From Nocardia stercoris (lineage in GTDB: Bacteria > Actinomycetota > Actinomycetes > Mycobacteriales > Mycobacteriaceae): a DNA stretch of 64,000 bases. This document shows, piece by piece, positions 28,410 to 42,100 of the stretch. The notes beneath the pieces are model-generated. The model saw only the letters and a program-made list of their open reading frames with translations. It had not been told where the DNA came from and did not search any database. Both the position numbers and the translations under genes were made by a program. The first letter of the stretch is position 1, and each line of letters starts with the position of its first letter. The stretch lies in NCBI RefSeq assembly GCF_003696265.1, contig NZ_RFFH01000010.1, positions 182,834-246,833 on the forward strand, given 5' to 3'.

Positions 28410-31400
28410 TCCCGTTGTCGTTTGCCCAGCAGCGTTTGTGGTTCCTCTACCGCCTGGAGGGACCCTCGGCGACGTACAACATCCCGCTCGCCCTGCGGTT
28501 GTCCGGCGCGGTCGACGTGGCGGCGCTCGCGGCCGCGGTACGCGACGTGGTCGTCCGGCACGAGAGCCTGCGCACCGTCTTCCCCAGCGACGACACCGGC
28601 ACCCCCGCCCAGGAGATCCTCGGCCCGGACGTCGAGGTCCCGGTCGGGATCGTGGACCTGCCCGGCGCGACCGACGTACAGGTCGACGCGCTGATCGCCG
28701 ACGCGGCCGGCTACCTGTTCGAACTCGACACCGAGATCCCGATCCGGGCCACCGTGCTCACCCGCCACGGTGCCGGCGAACCCGCGTCCGACGAGCTGTT
28801 CCTGATCCTGGTGATCCACCACATCGCCTGTGACGGTTGGTCTCTGGCGCCGCTGGCCCGCGACCTGGCCACCGCGTACCGGGCCCGCGCGACCGGCACC
28901 GAACCGGACTGGGAACCGCTGCCGGTCCAGTACGCCGACTACACCATGTGGCAGCTCGAGCTGCTCGGATCCGACACCGATCCCGACAGTGTGCTGTCCC
29001 GCCAGATCGACTACTGGCGCCGGGAACTGGCCGGCATCCCGGAACAGCTGGTGCTGCCGACCGACCGGCCACGCCCGCGGGTCGCGTCCTATCGCGGTGC
29101 GACCGTCGTACTGCGGATCGACGCGGCCACCACGGCGGCGATCACCGGCCTGGCCCGGTCGCGACAGGCGACGCTGTCGATGGTGCTGCAGGCCGGCCTG
29201 GCCGTGCTGCTGTCCAAACTCGGTGCGGGGGAGGACATCCCGATCGGCGCCCCGATCGCCGGCCGCACGGACGAGGCGCTCGACGACCTGGTCGGCTTCT
29301 TCGTCAACACCTGGGTGCTGCGCGCTCGGGTCACCCCGGCGGAGTCGTTCGCGCGTATCCTGGACCGGGTCACCGAACAGGCGCTGGCCGCCTACGCCAA
29401 CCAGGACGCGCCGTTCGAGCGCCTGGTCGAGGTCGTGAATCCGATTCGGTCGCAGGCCCTGCACCCGCTGTTCCAGGTGTCGCTCACCGTGCAGAACACC
29501 ACCGCCGCGAGCACCGACTTCGCCGACGGCGTCCGGGTCCGGCCGCATCCGGTGGCCACCGGCACCGCCCGGTTCGACCTGCTGTTCACCCTCGCCGAGG
29601 ACGGTGGCGCGCTGTCGGGCACCATCGAATACGCCACCGACCTGTACGACCGCGCGACCGTGGAGCGCCTCGGCACCCGGTTCGCCGACCTGCTCGCCCG
29701 GTTGAGCGCCGACCCCGACCTGCCTGTCGGGCACCTCGATCTGCTGGATGCCGCCGAGCGCCGGCAGATCCTGCGGGAGTGGAACGACACCGCGCACACC
29801 GATCCCGCCGGTCAGGGCGGGTCGGTGGCGGACATGTTCGCGACCCGGGTCGCCGCCGAGCCGGATGCGGTCGCGGTGGTGACCGCGGCGCGGACGCTGA
29901 CCTACCGGGAGCTCGACGACCGGTCCGGGCGGCTGGCCCGGTTGCTGACGGAAAGGGGTGCGGGCGCGGAAGCGATTGTCGCGGTGGCGTTGCCGCGGCA
30001 CGCGGACCTGCTCGTCGCCTTGCTGGCGGTGGTGAAGTCCGGGGCGGGCTACGTACCGCTGGACCCGGCGTATCCGTCGGATCGGTTGCGGTTCATCCAG
30101 TCCGACGCGCGGCCGGTGCTGTTGCTGACCGACAGCACGGTGGCGCCGGGTATCCCGGAGGTGTCCGAGTCCGCTGGTGGCACAATGAGTATCGCCGAGG
30201 ACGGTGCGATCGTCCCGCGGCTGCTGCTCGACGACCCGGCGGTCGCGTCGGAACTCGCGCAGCGGGAACCCCTTGCGCCGGTGAATGTTCCGGACACGAG
30301 TGTGGCGTATCTGATCTACACCTCGGGCACCACGGGCGTGCCCAAGGGGGTCGCGGTGTCGCGGTCGAACATGGCGGCCCTGGTGCGGGCGACCGCGGGA
30401 ATGCCGCAGCTCGGTTCCGGAGGCGGCGGCCGGGTGCTGGCGTCGACGTCGGCGGCCTTCGACGTGTCGGTGTTCGAACTGTTCACCACGCTGTGTGCGG
30501 GTGGTGCGGTCGAGATCGTGGACGACGCGCTGGCTGTGGGGCAGCGGGATTCGTGGTCCGGTGCGGTGATGAGTATGGTGCCGTCGGCGTTCGACGCGGT
30601 CGCCGCGCACACAGAGACGGTGCTGGCAGCGGACTCGATCGTGTTCGCCGGTGAGGCACTGACCTGGGCGACGATCGAGCGGGCGCGCGACCGGATCCCG
30701 GGCGTGCGAGTGGTGAACGCGTACGGTCCGACCGAGTCGACGGTGTACGCGACGACGGCGGTCCTGTCGGACGGCGCCTCGGGGCCGGTGCCGATCGGTG
30801 CGCCGCTGCCGGGCGTGCGGGCATATGCGCTGGACAGCTGGTTGCGGCCGGTGCCGGTCGGTGTGGCCGGTGAGTTGTATCTGGGTGGCGCGCAGGTGGC
30901 CCGCGGCTATCACGCGCGCCCCGATCTGACCGCGTCCCGCTTCGTGGCCGACCCGTTCGACGGGCCCGTCGACGACCTCGCGCCGGACCGAACCGGTGCG
31001 ACCGAGCCGCGGGCCGCCGGGCGTCTGTATCGCACCGGTGACGTGGTGCGCTGGAACCCCTCCGGGATCCTGGAATACCTGGGCCGGGCCGACGACCAGG
31101 TGAAGGTGCGTGGCTTCCGCATCGAGCTCGGCGAGATCGAGACCGCCCTGACCGGGCACCCGGGTATCTCGCAGGCGGTCGTGGTCGCCCACGACACCGG
31201 CGACGGCAAGCAGCTGGTCGGCTACGTGGTTCCGAGCGAGCATGCGCCCGCCGACGGCCTCGACGGCGCGGTGCCGGGCGGCGGCGCGGACGCCGTGTCC
31301 GCACCGGACCTGGATTCGGCTGCGGTGCGGTCGTATCTGCGGGATCGGTTGCCGGAGTACATGGTTCCCGCTGCGGTGATGGTGCTCGACGCGCTGCCGT

Positions 31401-33187
31401 TGTCAGCCAACGGGAAGATCGACCGAAAGGCATTGCCGGAACCGGTGTTCGAGGCCGGTGCGGCCTATCGGGCGCCCGTGACGGTGGCGGAGTCGGTGCT
31501 GGCCGGGGTGTTCGCCGAGATCCTGGGGCGCGACCGGGTCGGTGTGGACGACGATTTCTTCGAGATCGGCGGCGACTCCATCCGTTCCATCCAGGTGGTG
31601 TCCCGGGCCCGCGCGGCGGGCGTGCTGGTCAGCCCGAAGGAGGTCTTCGAACATCGGACGGTGGCCGCACTGGCCCGGATCGCGGGTACCGCGGCGGATC
31701 AGCAGCTGCTGGCCGAGTTGCCGGGCGGCGGGATCGGCTGGATGCCGTTGCTGCCCGCCGCGCGCTTCGTCCGTGATCTCGGCGCGGGCTTCGACGCGTT
31801 CAACCAGTCCATGCTGCTGGACCTTCCGGCGGGCATCGACCTGGACGGTCTGGTCGCGACGTGGCAGGCGGTGCTGGACCGGCATCCGGTGCTGACCGCG
31901 CGGCTGGTCGACGGTCCGGACGGTCCCGGGCTGCTGACGGTCCCCGCCGGGGAAACCGACGTCGTGAGCCTGATTCACCGAGTGCGCCTGCCGCACAGCG
32001 AATCCGGGATCGATGCACTCGTCTCGGCCGAACTCGACGCTGCCGCAGCGCGATTGGCGCCCGAGCGCGGTGTCTTGCTGGCTCTGGTCTGGTTCGAGCG
32101 CGGAGGCGCCGAGCCGGGCGTGCTGGGTGTGGTGGCGCATCACCTGGCGGTCGACGGCGTGTCGTGGCGAATCCTGTTGCCGGACTTGGCCACGGCCTGG
32201 GCTCAGGTCGCCGCGGGGGAGCGGCCGAGTCTGCCGGCCGCGGGGACCTCGCTGCGGCGGTGGTCGCACGCACTCGCGGAACAGGCGCGGTCCGACGCGC
32301 GTTCCGCCGAATTGTCCTGGTGGACAGGGATGTTGGCGGGTCCGGACCCGGTGCTCGGATCGCGGGAGCTGGATCCCGCGATCGACACCCACGCCACCGT
32401 CGACCAGGTGCAGCTGCTGGTTCCGGCGGCGGTCACCGAGACGGTACTGACCGCCCTGCCCGCGGCGATCCACGGGCACGTCGACGACGGCCTGCTCGCG
32501 GCCCTGGCGGTCGCCGTCGCGGCGTGGAGCCGGACGCCGCGCACCGACGGTGTGGTGGTGCGCCTCGAGGGGCACGGCCGCGAGGAGGCGCTGGTCCCCG
32601 GCGCCGACCTGTCGGCGGTACTGGGCTGGTTCACCGCCATGTACCCGGTGCGGTTGACCCTGCCCGAAAACATCGACCTGGACGATGTTTTCGCGGGCGG
32701 CCCGGCCGCGGGCCGCGTGGTGAAGTGGGTCAAGGAGCTGCTGCGGGCGGTCCCGGATCGCGGGGTCGGCTACGGCATGCTGCGCTATCTGAACCCGCAG
32801 ACCGCTGCGGTCCTGCGTGAATTGCCTACGGGGCGGATCGGTTTCAACTATCTGGGCCGTTTCGCGGCCGGCGACCTGATGCCCGCCGGTCTGCGGGGCG
32901 GCGGCTGGACACCGGCGACGCGGATGTCCGGCAGCGCGGATTACCCGCAACTCCCGGCACTGTCGGCACTCGAGATCAACGCGGCGGTCACCGACGACGG
33001 CTCGGGCGCGGTCCTGGGCGCCCTGTTCAGCTATGCGGCCGGCGTGCTGGACCGTCCCGCCGTCGACGAGCTGGCCCGCCTCTGGCGTGACGCGCTCACC
33101 GGCCTGGCGCGGTACACCGAGCGCGGCGCCGGAGGACTGACCCCCTCGGATCTGCCGCTGACCGACCTCGACCAGGCGGGAATCGAA
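28406..33187 (+). other. Module 8: C(LCL)-A-T-E, pocket DVFSVAAVYK, N-terminal module of gene 2
   Basis: The C domain (28406-29775) begins at the initiator itself: MIPLSFAQQRLWF. Its active site is HHIACDG (28817-28837), with Cys where most LCL domains here have Gly and two have Ala; this position is not catalytic. The A domain (29820-31445) has D V F S V A A V Y K and a short insertion after FVADPF (about 30960-31015). The carrier (31450-31690) has GGDSI, serine codon 31577-31579. The E domain (31720-33187) has HHLAVDG at 32138-32158 and is compact, with no expansion. This module must accept the chain from module 7 of the other protein. Confidence 0.92.
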
Positions 33188-36100
33188 CTGCTCGAGGCCC
33201 GCTACCCGCAGCTGCGCGACGTGTGGCCGGTCACGGCGATGCAGTCGGGTCTGCTGTTCCACGCCCAGCTGGCCGGTGCGGGCTTCGACGCCTACCACAT
33301 GCAGGTCGTGTTCGACCTGGCCGGCGTGCTGGATCCGGCCCGGATGCGGACGGCGGGCCAGGCGTTGCTGGACCGGCACGCCGGCCTGCGCACCGCCTAC
33401 GTCCCGGCCGGTGACGGTTCCACGGTGGCCGTGGTGGTGGCCACGGCGACCCTGCCGTGGCAGGAACTCGACCTGCGGGCCGTGCCCGCGGACCGGCAGC
33501 CGGCCGCGGAAGCCGAACTCTTGGACGCCGACCGCGGCACCCACTTCGATCTCACCGTGCCGCCGCTGCTGCGGCTGGCGGTGATCCGCACCGGCGCGGA
33601 CCGGTCACGCCTGGTGTTGACCGTCCATCACGTGCTGGTGGACGGCTGGTCGCTGCCGCTACTGGTCACCGATCTGTTGGCGCTGTACGCCGGTGCCGGG
33701 GACGCGTCCGCGTTGCCGCCCGCGACGGACTTCCGGGACTTCCTGGTGTGGCTGCGGGGTCAGGACTCCGCCGCTACCGCTCGGGCGTGGGCCCGCCATC
33801 TCGACGGCGTCACCGAACCCAGCTTCCTGGCCGCGGCCGCCGCCGGACGCGGCCACGACAGCACGGCCGTCGGCGTCGCCGGCGTGGATGTGCTGGAGAC
33901 GGTGGATGTTCCGCTGACCCCGGCGGTCGCTCGGGCGCTGTCGCGCCGGGCCGCCGAGTGCGGTGTCACGCTGAACACGATCGTGCAGGTCAGCTGGGCG
34001 CTGCTGGTGGGTGCCGCGCTCGGGCGTGACGATGTGGTGTTCGGCGCGACGGTCGCGGGCCGCCCGGCCGACCTGCCCGGCGCCGACACCATGGTGGGAC
34101 TGCTGATCAACACCGTGCCGGTCCGGGTGCGCATCGACCCCGCCGCCACCCTGTCCGAGCTGCTGCGCCGCCACCAGGCCGAGCAGACCGCGCTGATGGA
34201 TCACCACCACTACCCGCTGACCGAGGTGCACCGGACCACCGGCGTACCGGCGCTGTTCGACACCCTGGTGGCGTTCGAGTCGTATCCGCTCGACGAGGCC
34301 GCACTGGCCGACAGCTCCACCACCAGCGGGCTCGCCGTGGTCGGACTCGAACACCACAGTGGCACGAACTATCCGGTGACGATCACCGCGAACGCGGTAC
34401 CGGACCTGGTCATGACCTTGCAGTACGACAACACGGTGTTCGACCGGGACTTCGTCGACGACGTCACCGCCCACTACGCCCGGCTGCTCGAATCCTTCGC
34501 GACCGGCCCCGAGCGCGCGGTCGCGCGGCTGGACCTGCTACTGCCCCGCGAGCTGGAACTGCTGCGCCGCCGCAACGGTGTCGGCGCCGACTCCACCGAC
34601 GCCCCGTCCGTCACGGAACTGTTTGCCGCGCAGGCCGATTCGGACGAGGTGGCCGTACAGTGCGGCGGGGTGTCGCTGACCTACCGCGAACTCGACGAGC
34701 GGTCCGGTCGCCTGGCCCGCCTGCTCACCGACCGCGCGGTCGGACCGGAAAGTGTGGTCGCGGTGGCGATGCCGCGCACGGCCGACCTGCTGGTCGCCCT
34801 GCTGGCCGTGGTCAAGTCCGGTGCCGCCTACGTACCGGTGGATCCGGCGTATCCGCAGGACCGGCTGCGATTCATCCTGGCCGACGCGCGGCCACTGGTC
34901 GTGCTGACCGACCGGCGCGTCGACGGACAGATCCCCGATACGGGCGTGGCGCGCCTGATCGTCGACGACCCGGACACCGTCGCGGCGCTCGCCGCGGCGG
35001 AACCGCTACTGCCCGTGCCGGTTCCGGCGCAGAGCCTGGCCTATCTGATCTACACCTCGGGAACCACAGGTGTCCCCAAGGGGGTGGCGGTCTCGCGGGC
35101 GAACCTGGCCGCCCTGGTCCGTGCGACCCGGCCGCTGGTGACCGCTGCCGCGACGCACCGGCCGCGCGTGCTGGCGTCGACGTCGTCGGCCTTCGACGTG
35201 TCGGTATTCGAGTTGTTCACCACCGTCTGCGCCGGCGGCTCGGTCGAGCTCGTCGACGACGCACTCGCTGTGGGACAGCGCGATTCGTGGTCCGGTGCGC
35301 TGTTGAGCATGGTGCCGTCGGCGTTCGACGCCGTCGCCGCGCACACCCGGACGCGCCTGGACGCGGACACGATCGTGTTCGCGGGTGAGGCACTGACCCA
35401 GGCCACGATCGAACGGGCCCGGACCCGGATCCCGGGTGTGCGGGTGGTGAACGCGTACGGTCCGACCGAGTCGACCGTATACGCGACCACGGCGGTGCTC
35501 GAACCGGGCGCGACGGGTCCGGTGCCGATCGGTGTGCCGCTGCCCGGCGTCCACGTCCACGTGCTCGACGGCTGGCTGCGGCAGGTGCCGGCCGGGACGC
35601 CCGGCGAGCTGTATCTCGGTGGCGCGCAAGTGGCTCGCGGCTACCACGACCGCCCCGACCTGACCGGTGCGCGCTTCGTCGCCGACCCGTTCACCCCCGG
35701 CGGCCGGCTCTACCGCACCGGCGACGTCGTGCGGTGGAACCGCGCCGGCGAGCTGGAGTATCACGGGCGCGCCGACGACCAAGTGAAGATCCGCGGCTAC
35801 CGCATCGAACCCGGCGAGATCGACGCCGTGCTGACCACCCATCCCCGGATCGCGCAGGCCGTGGTGGTCGCGCACGACACCGGCCACGGCAAGCAGCTCG
35901 TCGGGTACGTCGTCGCCGAAAACCCGGGCGCCGAACCGGATTCGGCCGAGGTGCGGGCCTACGTCGGAAAACGGCTGCCCGAGTACATGGTTCCCGCCGT
36001 GGTGATGGTGCTGGACGCGCTGCCGCTGTCGGCGAACGGCAAGATCGACCGGAAGGCGTTGCCGGAACCGGTCTTCGCCGCCGCCGCGACCTACCGCGCC

Positions 36101-39100
36101 CCGCAGTCGCCGGTCGAGCGGACGCTGGCGGACCTGTTCGCCGAGGTACTCGGCGTCGAACGCGTCGGCCTCGACGACAGCTTCTTCGACCTGGGCGGGC
36201 ACTCGCTGCTGGCCACCCGCCTGGTCAGCCGGATCCGGGCCGAGCTCGCGGTCGAGGTCCCGATCCGGGCCGTGTTCGAGGCCCGGACCGTCGCGGCGCT
36301 GTCCCGGATCGCCGGACAGGGCGACACCGCCACCCGGACCGCGCCGCGCCGGTTCGAGCGTCCCGAACGGTTGCCGCTGTCGTTCGCGCAGCAGCGGCTG
36401 TGGTTCCTGTACCGGCTCGACGGTCCGTCGGCGACCTACAACATCCCGCTGGCCCTGACCCTGACCGGGGACGTGGACGTGGTGGCGCTGACCGCCGCGA
36501 TCGGCGACCTGGTGGGCCGGCACGAAAGTCTGCGCACCGTATTCGCCAGTGACGCAGACGGTATCGGCCGACAGCAGATCCTCGACATCGACTCGGTCGA
36601 GCCGCCGGTGCGGGTGCTGGATCTGTCCGCGGCCGGACCGGACGAGGTGGATCGTGCGGTCGCCGCCGCGGCCGGGCACCGGTTCGAGCTCGACACCGAG
36701 ATTCCGATCCGGGCCACCGTCATCCGCCGCGGTGCCCTGTCCGCGCCGGAGAACCGGCCGGACGCGGACCTGGTGCTGGTCGTGGTCGTGCACCACATCG
36801 CGGGTGACGGCTGGTCGCTGGCCCCGCTGGCCCGCGACCTGGCCGCCGCGTACGCGGCGCGGGCAGCGGGCACGGCCCCGGCGTGGGCGCCGTTGCCGGT
36901 GCAGTACGCGGATTACACGCTGTGGCAGCGGGAACTGCTCGGCGACGAGTCGGACCCGGACAGTGTGCTGTCGCGTCAGTTCGACTATTGGCGGACCGAA
37001 TTGGCCGGTGTCCCAGAGCAGTTGGCGTTGCCGACGGATCGTCCGCGGCCGCTGGTGGCGTCGTATCGGGGTGCGATCGCGCCCTGGGAGATCGACGGTG
37101 ATACCGCCGCGGCGATCGGTGAGCTGGCCCGCTCGCGTGGGGCGACCGTGTCGATGGTGCTGCAGGCGGGCCTCGCGGTGCTGCTGTCCGCTCTCGGTGC
37201 GGGGGAAGACATTCCGATCGGTTCGCCGATCGCTGGTCGCACCGATGCGGCGTTGGACGATCTGGTCGGGTTCTTCGTCAACACGTGGGTGCTGCGGGCG
37301 CGGGTGTCACCGGCGATGTCCTTCGCCGAGCTGGTCGACCAGGTCGCGGACAAGGCCCTGGCGGCGTACGCGAATCAGGATGCTCCGTTCGAGCGTCTGG
37401 TGGAGTTGGTGAATCCGGTTCGCTCGCAGGCGCATCACCCGTTGTTCCAGGTGTCTCTGACCGTGCAGAACACCACCGCCGCGGTAGCGGAGTTCGGCGA
37501 TGCGGTGGTCGGCGCCTACCCCGTCACCACCGGTGCCGCGCGCTTCGACCTGCTGTTCACCGTGGTCGAGGACGGTCACGGCGGCCTGGCCGGCTCGATC
37601 GAGTACGCCACCGACCTGTTCGACCGCGCGACGGTCGACCGGCTCGGGCAACGGTTCACCGGCCTGCTCACCCAGCTCACGGGACGGCCCGAACTGCCGG
37701 TCGGCGATGCCGATGTGCTGGGCGCGGACGAGCGGCGTCGGGTGTTGGTGGAGTGGAACGATACGGCGACGGATGTGGATCTGTCGGTGTCGGTGCTGGA
37801 GTTGTTGGCGGCGCGGGTCGCGGCGATTCCGGAGGTGCTCGCGGTTGTCGCTTCCGGTGTGGAGTTGACCTACCGGGAGTTGGATGAGCGGTCGGATCGT
37901 TTGGCGCGCTTGTTGGTCGGGCACGGTGTGGGTGCGGAGCAGGTGGTGGCGGTTGCGTTGCCGCGTGTGGCTGATTTGTTGGTGTCGATGGTGGCGGTGA
38001 ACAAGGCTGGTGGGGCGTATGTTCCGGTGGATCCGGAGTATCCGTCGGATCGGTTGCGGTTCATCCTGACCGACGCGCAACCGGTGCTGGTGCTGACGCA
38101 CAGCCGTGTTGCCGATGTTGTGCCGGACACGGGTGTCGCACGGGTACTGGTCGATGATCCGGCTGTGGTGGCCGAGCTCGCCGGTGAAGGCCGGTACGCG
38201 GACCGGAACTCGCCGGGCCAGGTGAACGGCATGCCCGTCACCGGCGAACCGGAAACGCGCAGTGCGAACCACAGTGGCGGCCTCGACCGAACGGTGGTCG
38301 ATGCCGCGCCGAGCTCTGTCGAGCCTGTTGGCGCCGTGTGGGTGGTGTCGCCGGATTCGGTGTCGCACTTGATCTACACCTCCGGTACGACCGGTCAGTC
38401 CAAGGGTGCGATCATCACCCACGCCAATCTGGCGAACTTGGTGCGGGAGGCGTGGCCGGTCGCGGTGGGTGAGCGGATTCTGGCGCATGCGACGGTGGCG
38501 TTCGACGCGTCGACTTATGAGATCTGGCCGGCGTTGGTGTCGGGTGGAACGGTTGTGGTGGCGGGTTCGCCGCGTTCGGATCTGGACGAGATTGCCGCGC
38601 TGGTCAGGGAATTCGAGATCAGCAAGGCGCACTTGACGCCGCCGCTGCTCGCGGCGCTGTCCGAGCACGTCGGCGCTGACGGTGGCGCGAACCCGCTCGG
38701 CTATCTGACACGGGTCATCGCGGGCGGATCCGAGCTCTCGCCCGCTCTGGTCCGGGATCTGCGGTCTCGTTTCCCGCAGTTGTGTGTGATCAACGGCTAC
38801 GGCCCGACCGAAGCCACGTCGTGTATGTCGGAGTTCGATACGGCTGGGATGCGGGAGCAGGGTTCGATTCCGATCGGTGGCCCGTACGGCAACGTCCGGT
38901 GCTATGTGCTGGACAGCCGCCTTCGACCGGTCCCGGTCGGGGTGGACGGTGAACTCTACATCGCTGGTGCGCAATTGGCGCGTGGCTACCACGGTCGCGC
39001 GGACTTGACGGGCGCTCGGTTCGTGGCCGACCCGTTCGACGTCACCGCGGCGGGATCGCCCGGGGACGCAGGTCGGTCAGCGGCGGTGGGTGGTGGTCGC

Positions 39101-42100
39101 CTCTACCGCACGGGTGATGTGGTGCGCTGGAACAAGTCCGGTGTGCTGGAGTACGTCGGCCGTGTGGATGACCAGGTGAAGATCCGTGGGTTCCGGATCG
39201 AGCCGGGTGAGATCGAGGCGGCGTTGCTGGCGCATCCCGGTGTCGGGCAGGCTGTGGTGGTCGCGCACGATTCCGGTCGCGGTAAGCAGCTGGTGGGTTA
39301 TGTGGTGGCGGACGTCGCCACGGCCACTGATCCTGCCGTCGATGCCGTCGATGCCGTCGATGCTGGTGAGGTCGCGAAGGCGGTCGGCAGCGAGTCCGGT
39401 GCCGCTGTCGATATGGCTACCGGGGTATTCGGTACGGCGGAGTCTGCTGCTGTCGGAACGGATGCCGTCGGGGTCGCGAAGGCGGCTTCTAGCGGCGGGT
39501 CCGCTCACGCTGCTGATATGCCGACCGCGGCACTCGGTGCGGCGGAGTCCACCACCGCCGGTGCGGATACGGTCGAGGTCGTCGAGGTCGCGAAGGCGGC
39601 TTCCAGCGGCGGGTCCGGGGACGCTGCTGATATAGCGATCGGGGCAGTCGGTGCGGCGGAGTCCACCACCGTCGGCCCGGATGCGGTCGAACGAAGCGTG
39701 CCGCCGCTGGATGCCGCCGGCGTGCGGACGTTCCTGCGAGAACGGTTGCCGGAGTATATGATTCCGGCGTCGATCATGATCCTGGACGCGCTGCCGTTGA
39801 CACCCAACGGCAAGATCGACCGTAAAGCGTTGCCGGAACCCGTATTCACAGGTGGCACCGCCTACCGGGCGCCGGTGACCTCGGCCGAACTGGTGCTGAC
39901 GCAGGTGTTCGCGGAGATCCTCGGCCGCGACCGGGTCGGTGTGGACGACGATTTCTTCGAGATCGGCGGCGACTCGATCCGTTCCATCCAGGTGGTTTCC
40001 CGCGCTCGGGCGGCGGGCGTATTGATCAGTCCGCGTGAGGTTTTCGAGCGCCGCACGGTGGCGGCGCTGGCACAGGTCGCGGGCGCCGACCGCGAACAGG
40101 AGGTCCTCCCTGAGCTGCCGGGTGGGGCTATCGGCTGGATGCCGTTGCTTCCGGTAGCGCGGTTCATTCGTGATCTCGGCGCTGGTTTCGATCGGTTCAA
40201 TCAGTCGATGGTGCTGGATCTTCCGGTGGGTATCGATCTGGACGGTTTGGTCGCGACCTGGCATGCGGTCGTGCAGCGGCATCCGGTGCTCACGGCTCGA
40301 CTCGTCGACGGCGAGACCGATATCGACGCCACTGCCGGTGGGGCCGATCATGCCGCCGCGTCCGGCACAGGACCCGGCCTGGTGACGGTCCCGGTCGATG
40401 CGGTCGACATCGCAAGCCTGATCCATCGAGTCGAGGTGCCCCGCACCGCAACAGGTGGCACCACGACACCCGCGCATGCCGGCGCGGAACAGTCGACGAC
40501 CGATGCACCCGATCACGCGGCCGCAGCGGGTACGAATCTGCCCGCGACCGAAACATCCACCCTGACAACAGAGTTCAGCGGAACTATGGAAATTGGGCGC
40601 CGCCAGGGAGAAACCGGACTCGCCACACTGATCGCCGCCGAACTCGATGCCGCGGCGGCGCGGCTGGCACCAACGCAGGGAACCATGCTGGCACTGGTCT
40701 GGTTCGACCGCGGTCCGGACCTGCCCGGCTCACTGGGCGTCGTGGCCCACCACCTCGCCGTCGACGGCGTGTCCTGGCGAATCCTGTTGCCGGACCTGGC
40801 GGCGGCGTGGAGCAGGATCGCCGGACAGGACACGGCCGAACCGGAAAGCGACCACCACGGGACCCCGAACACCGCTCCCGGCACCTCGCTGCGCCGGTGG
40901 TCGCACGCCTTGGCCGAGGAAGCCCACGCGCAACGGCGAGTCGACGAATTGTCCTGGTGGACCGGCATGTTGGCCGGGCCCGACCCGAAGCTGGGCGCCC
41001 GGGCCCTCGACCCGGCGGTCGACACCCACGCCGCGAGCGAACAGCTCCGGCTCAGCCTGTCCGCCGCGGCGACCGAAGCGGTCCTCACCGACCTGCCCGC
41101 GGCGATCCACGGTCACGTCGAGGACGCTCTGCTGGCCGCACTCGTTGTGGCGGTGACGATCTGGCGTGGCCGCCGCGACGGCGGAGCCGGCGCCGGAGTG
41201 GTGGTGCGCCTGGAAGGTCACGGTCGCGAGGAGATCGTCGTGCCGGGCGCCGATCTGTCCGCCGTGGTCGGCTGGTTCACCTCCTTCTACCCGATGCGCC
41301 TGACACTGCCCGCCGACGTGGACCTCGACGACGTCCTGACCGGCGGTCCGGCGGCCGGGCGCGTCGTCAAGTGGGTGAAGGAGCTGCTGCGGGCGGTGCC
41401 CGATCGCGGAATCGGCTACGGTCTGCTGCGCTACCTGAACGCCGAGACCGCGGTTGCGCTAGCCGAGTTGCCCAGTGGCCGCATCGGTTTCAACTATCTC
41501 GGGCGTTTCGCCGCCGCCGACCTGATGCCGCGGCAGTGGCAGGGCCGGGGCTGGACCCCGACCCCCGGGGTGGCGGCGAGCGCCCACTACCCCGAGCTGC
41601 CGCTCACCTCGGCACTCGAGATCAATGCGGCGGTCACCGGCGACGAGCTCGGTGCGTCGTTCACCTTCGCTCCCGGGATCCTGGACCGCTCCGCCGTGGC
41701 CGAGTTGTCGGACCTGTGGTGCGACGCGCTCACCGGCCTGGCCCGGTACGCCCGCACGGCGGGTGCCGGCGGCCTGACCCCGTCCGATCTGCCGCTCGTG
41801 CCGCTCGACCAGAACGACATCGACGTCCTCGAAACCCGGTACCAGCGGCTGCGGGACGTGTGGCCGGTGACGGCCATGCAGTCCGGGCTGCTGTTCCACG
41901 CGCACATGTCCGGTGGCGGTTTCGACGCCTATCACATGCAGGTCGTGTTCCACCTGTCCGGCCCGGTGGATCCGGAGCGGATGCGCGTCGCGGGCCGAGC
42001 GCTGCTGGCCCGGCACGCCGCCCTGCGCACCGCGTACGTCCCGGCCGGGGACGGCAGCACCACCGTCGCCGTGGTCGTCGCGGACCCGGAACTGCCCTGG

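Larger units (their letters stand above)
36355..41825 (+). other. Module 10: C(LCL)-A-T-E, unassigned pocket DAYHIGGSCK, several insertions
   Basis: The C domain (36355-37770) has RLPLSFAQQRLWF and HHIAGDG at 36791-36811. The A domain (37780-39850) has YTSGTTGQSKGA, NGYGPTE and NGKIDRKALP. The pocket D A Y H I G G S C K fits no code I can recall with confidence. It has a non-repetitive insertion of about 55 residues before the A3 motif (38175-38350) and a threefold repeat (39359-39679) in the C-terminal subdomain. The carrier (39850-40090) has GGDSI, serine codon 39974-39976. The E domain (40115-41825) has HHLAVDG at 40748-40768 and extra low-complexity sequence at 40305-40370 and 40440-40625. 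Confidence 0.91.

Noticed and set aside
28222..28833. Plus-strand open frame across the gene junction in another phase
   Set aside because: Its product lacks NRPS or other motifs, while the two main frames on each side carry intact C and T motifs up to the ATGA.
28817..28837. HHIACDG in the module 8 C domain as a damaged active site
   Set aside because: Both histidines, Asp and Gly of HHxxxDG are present. The Cys is at a variable position that is Gly or Ala in the other LCL domains here.
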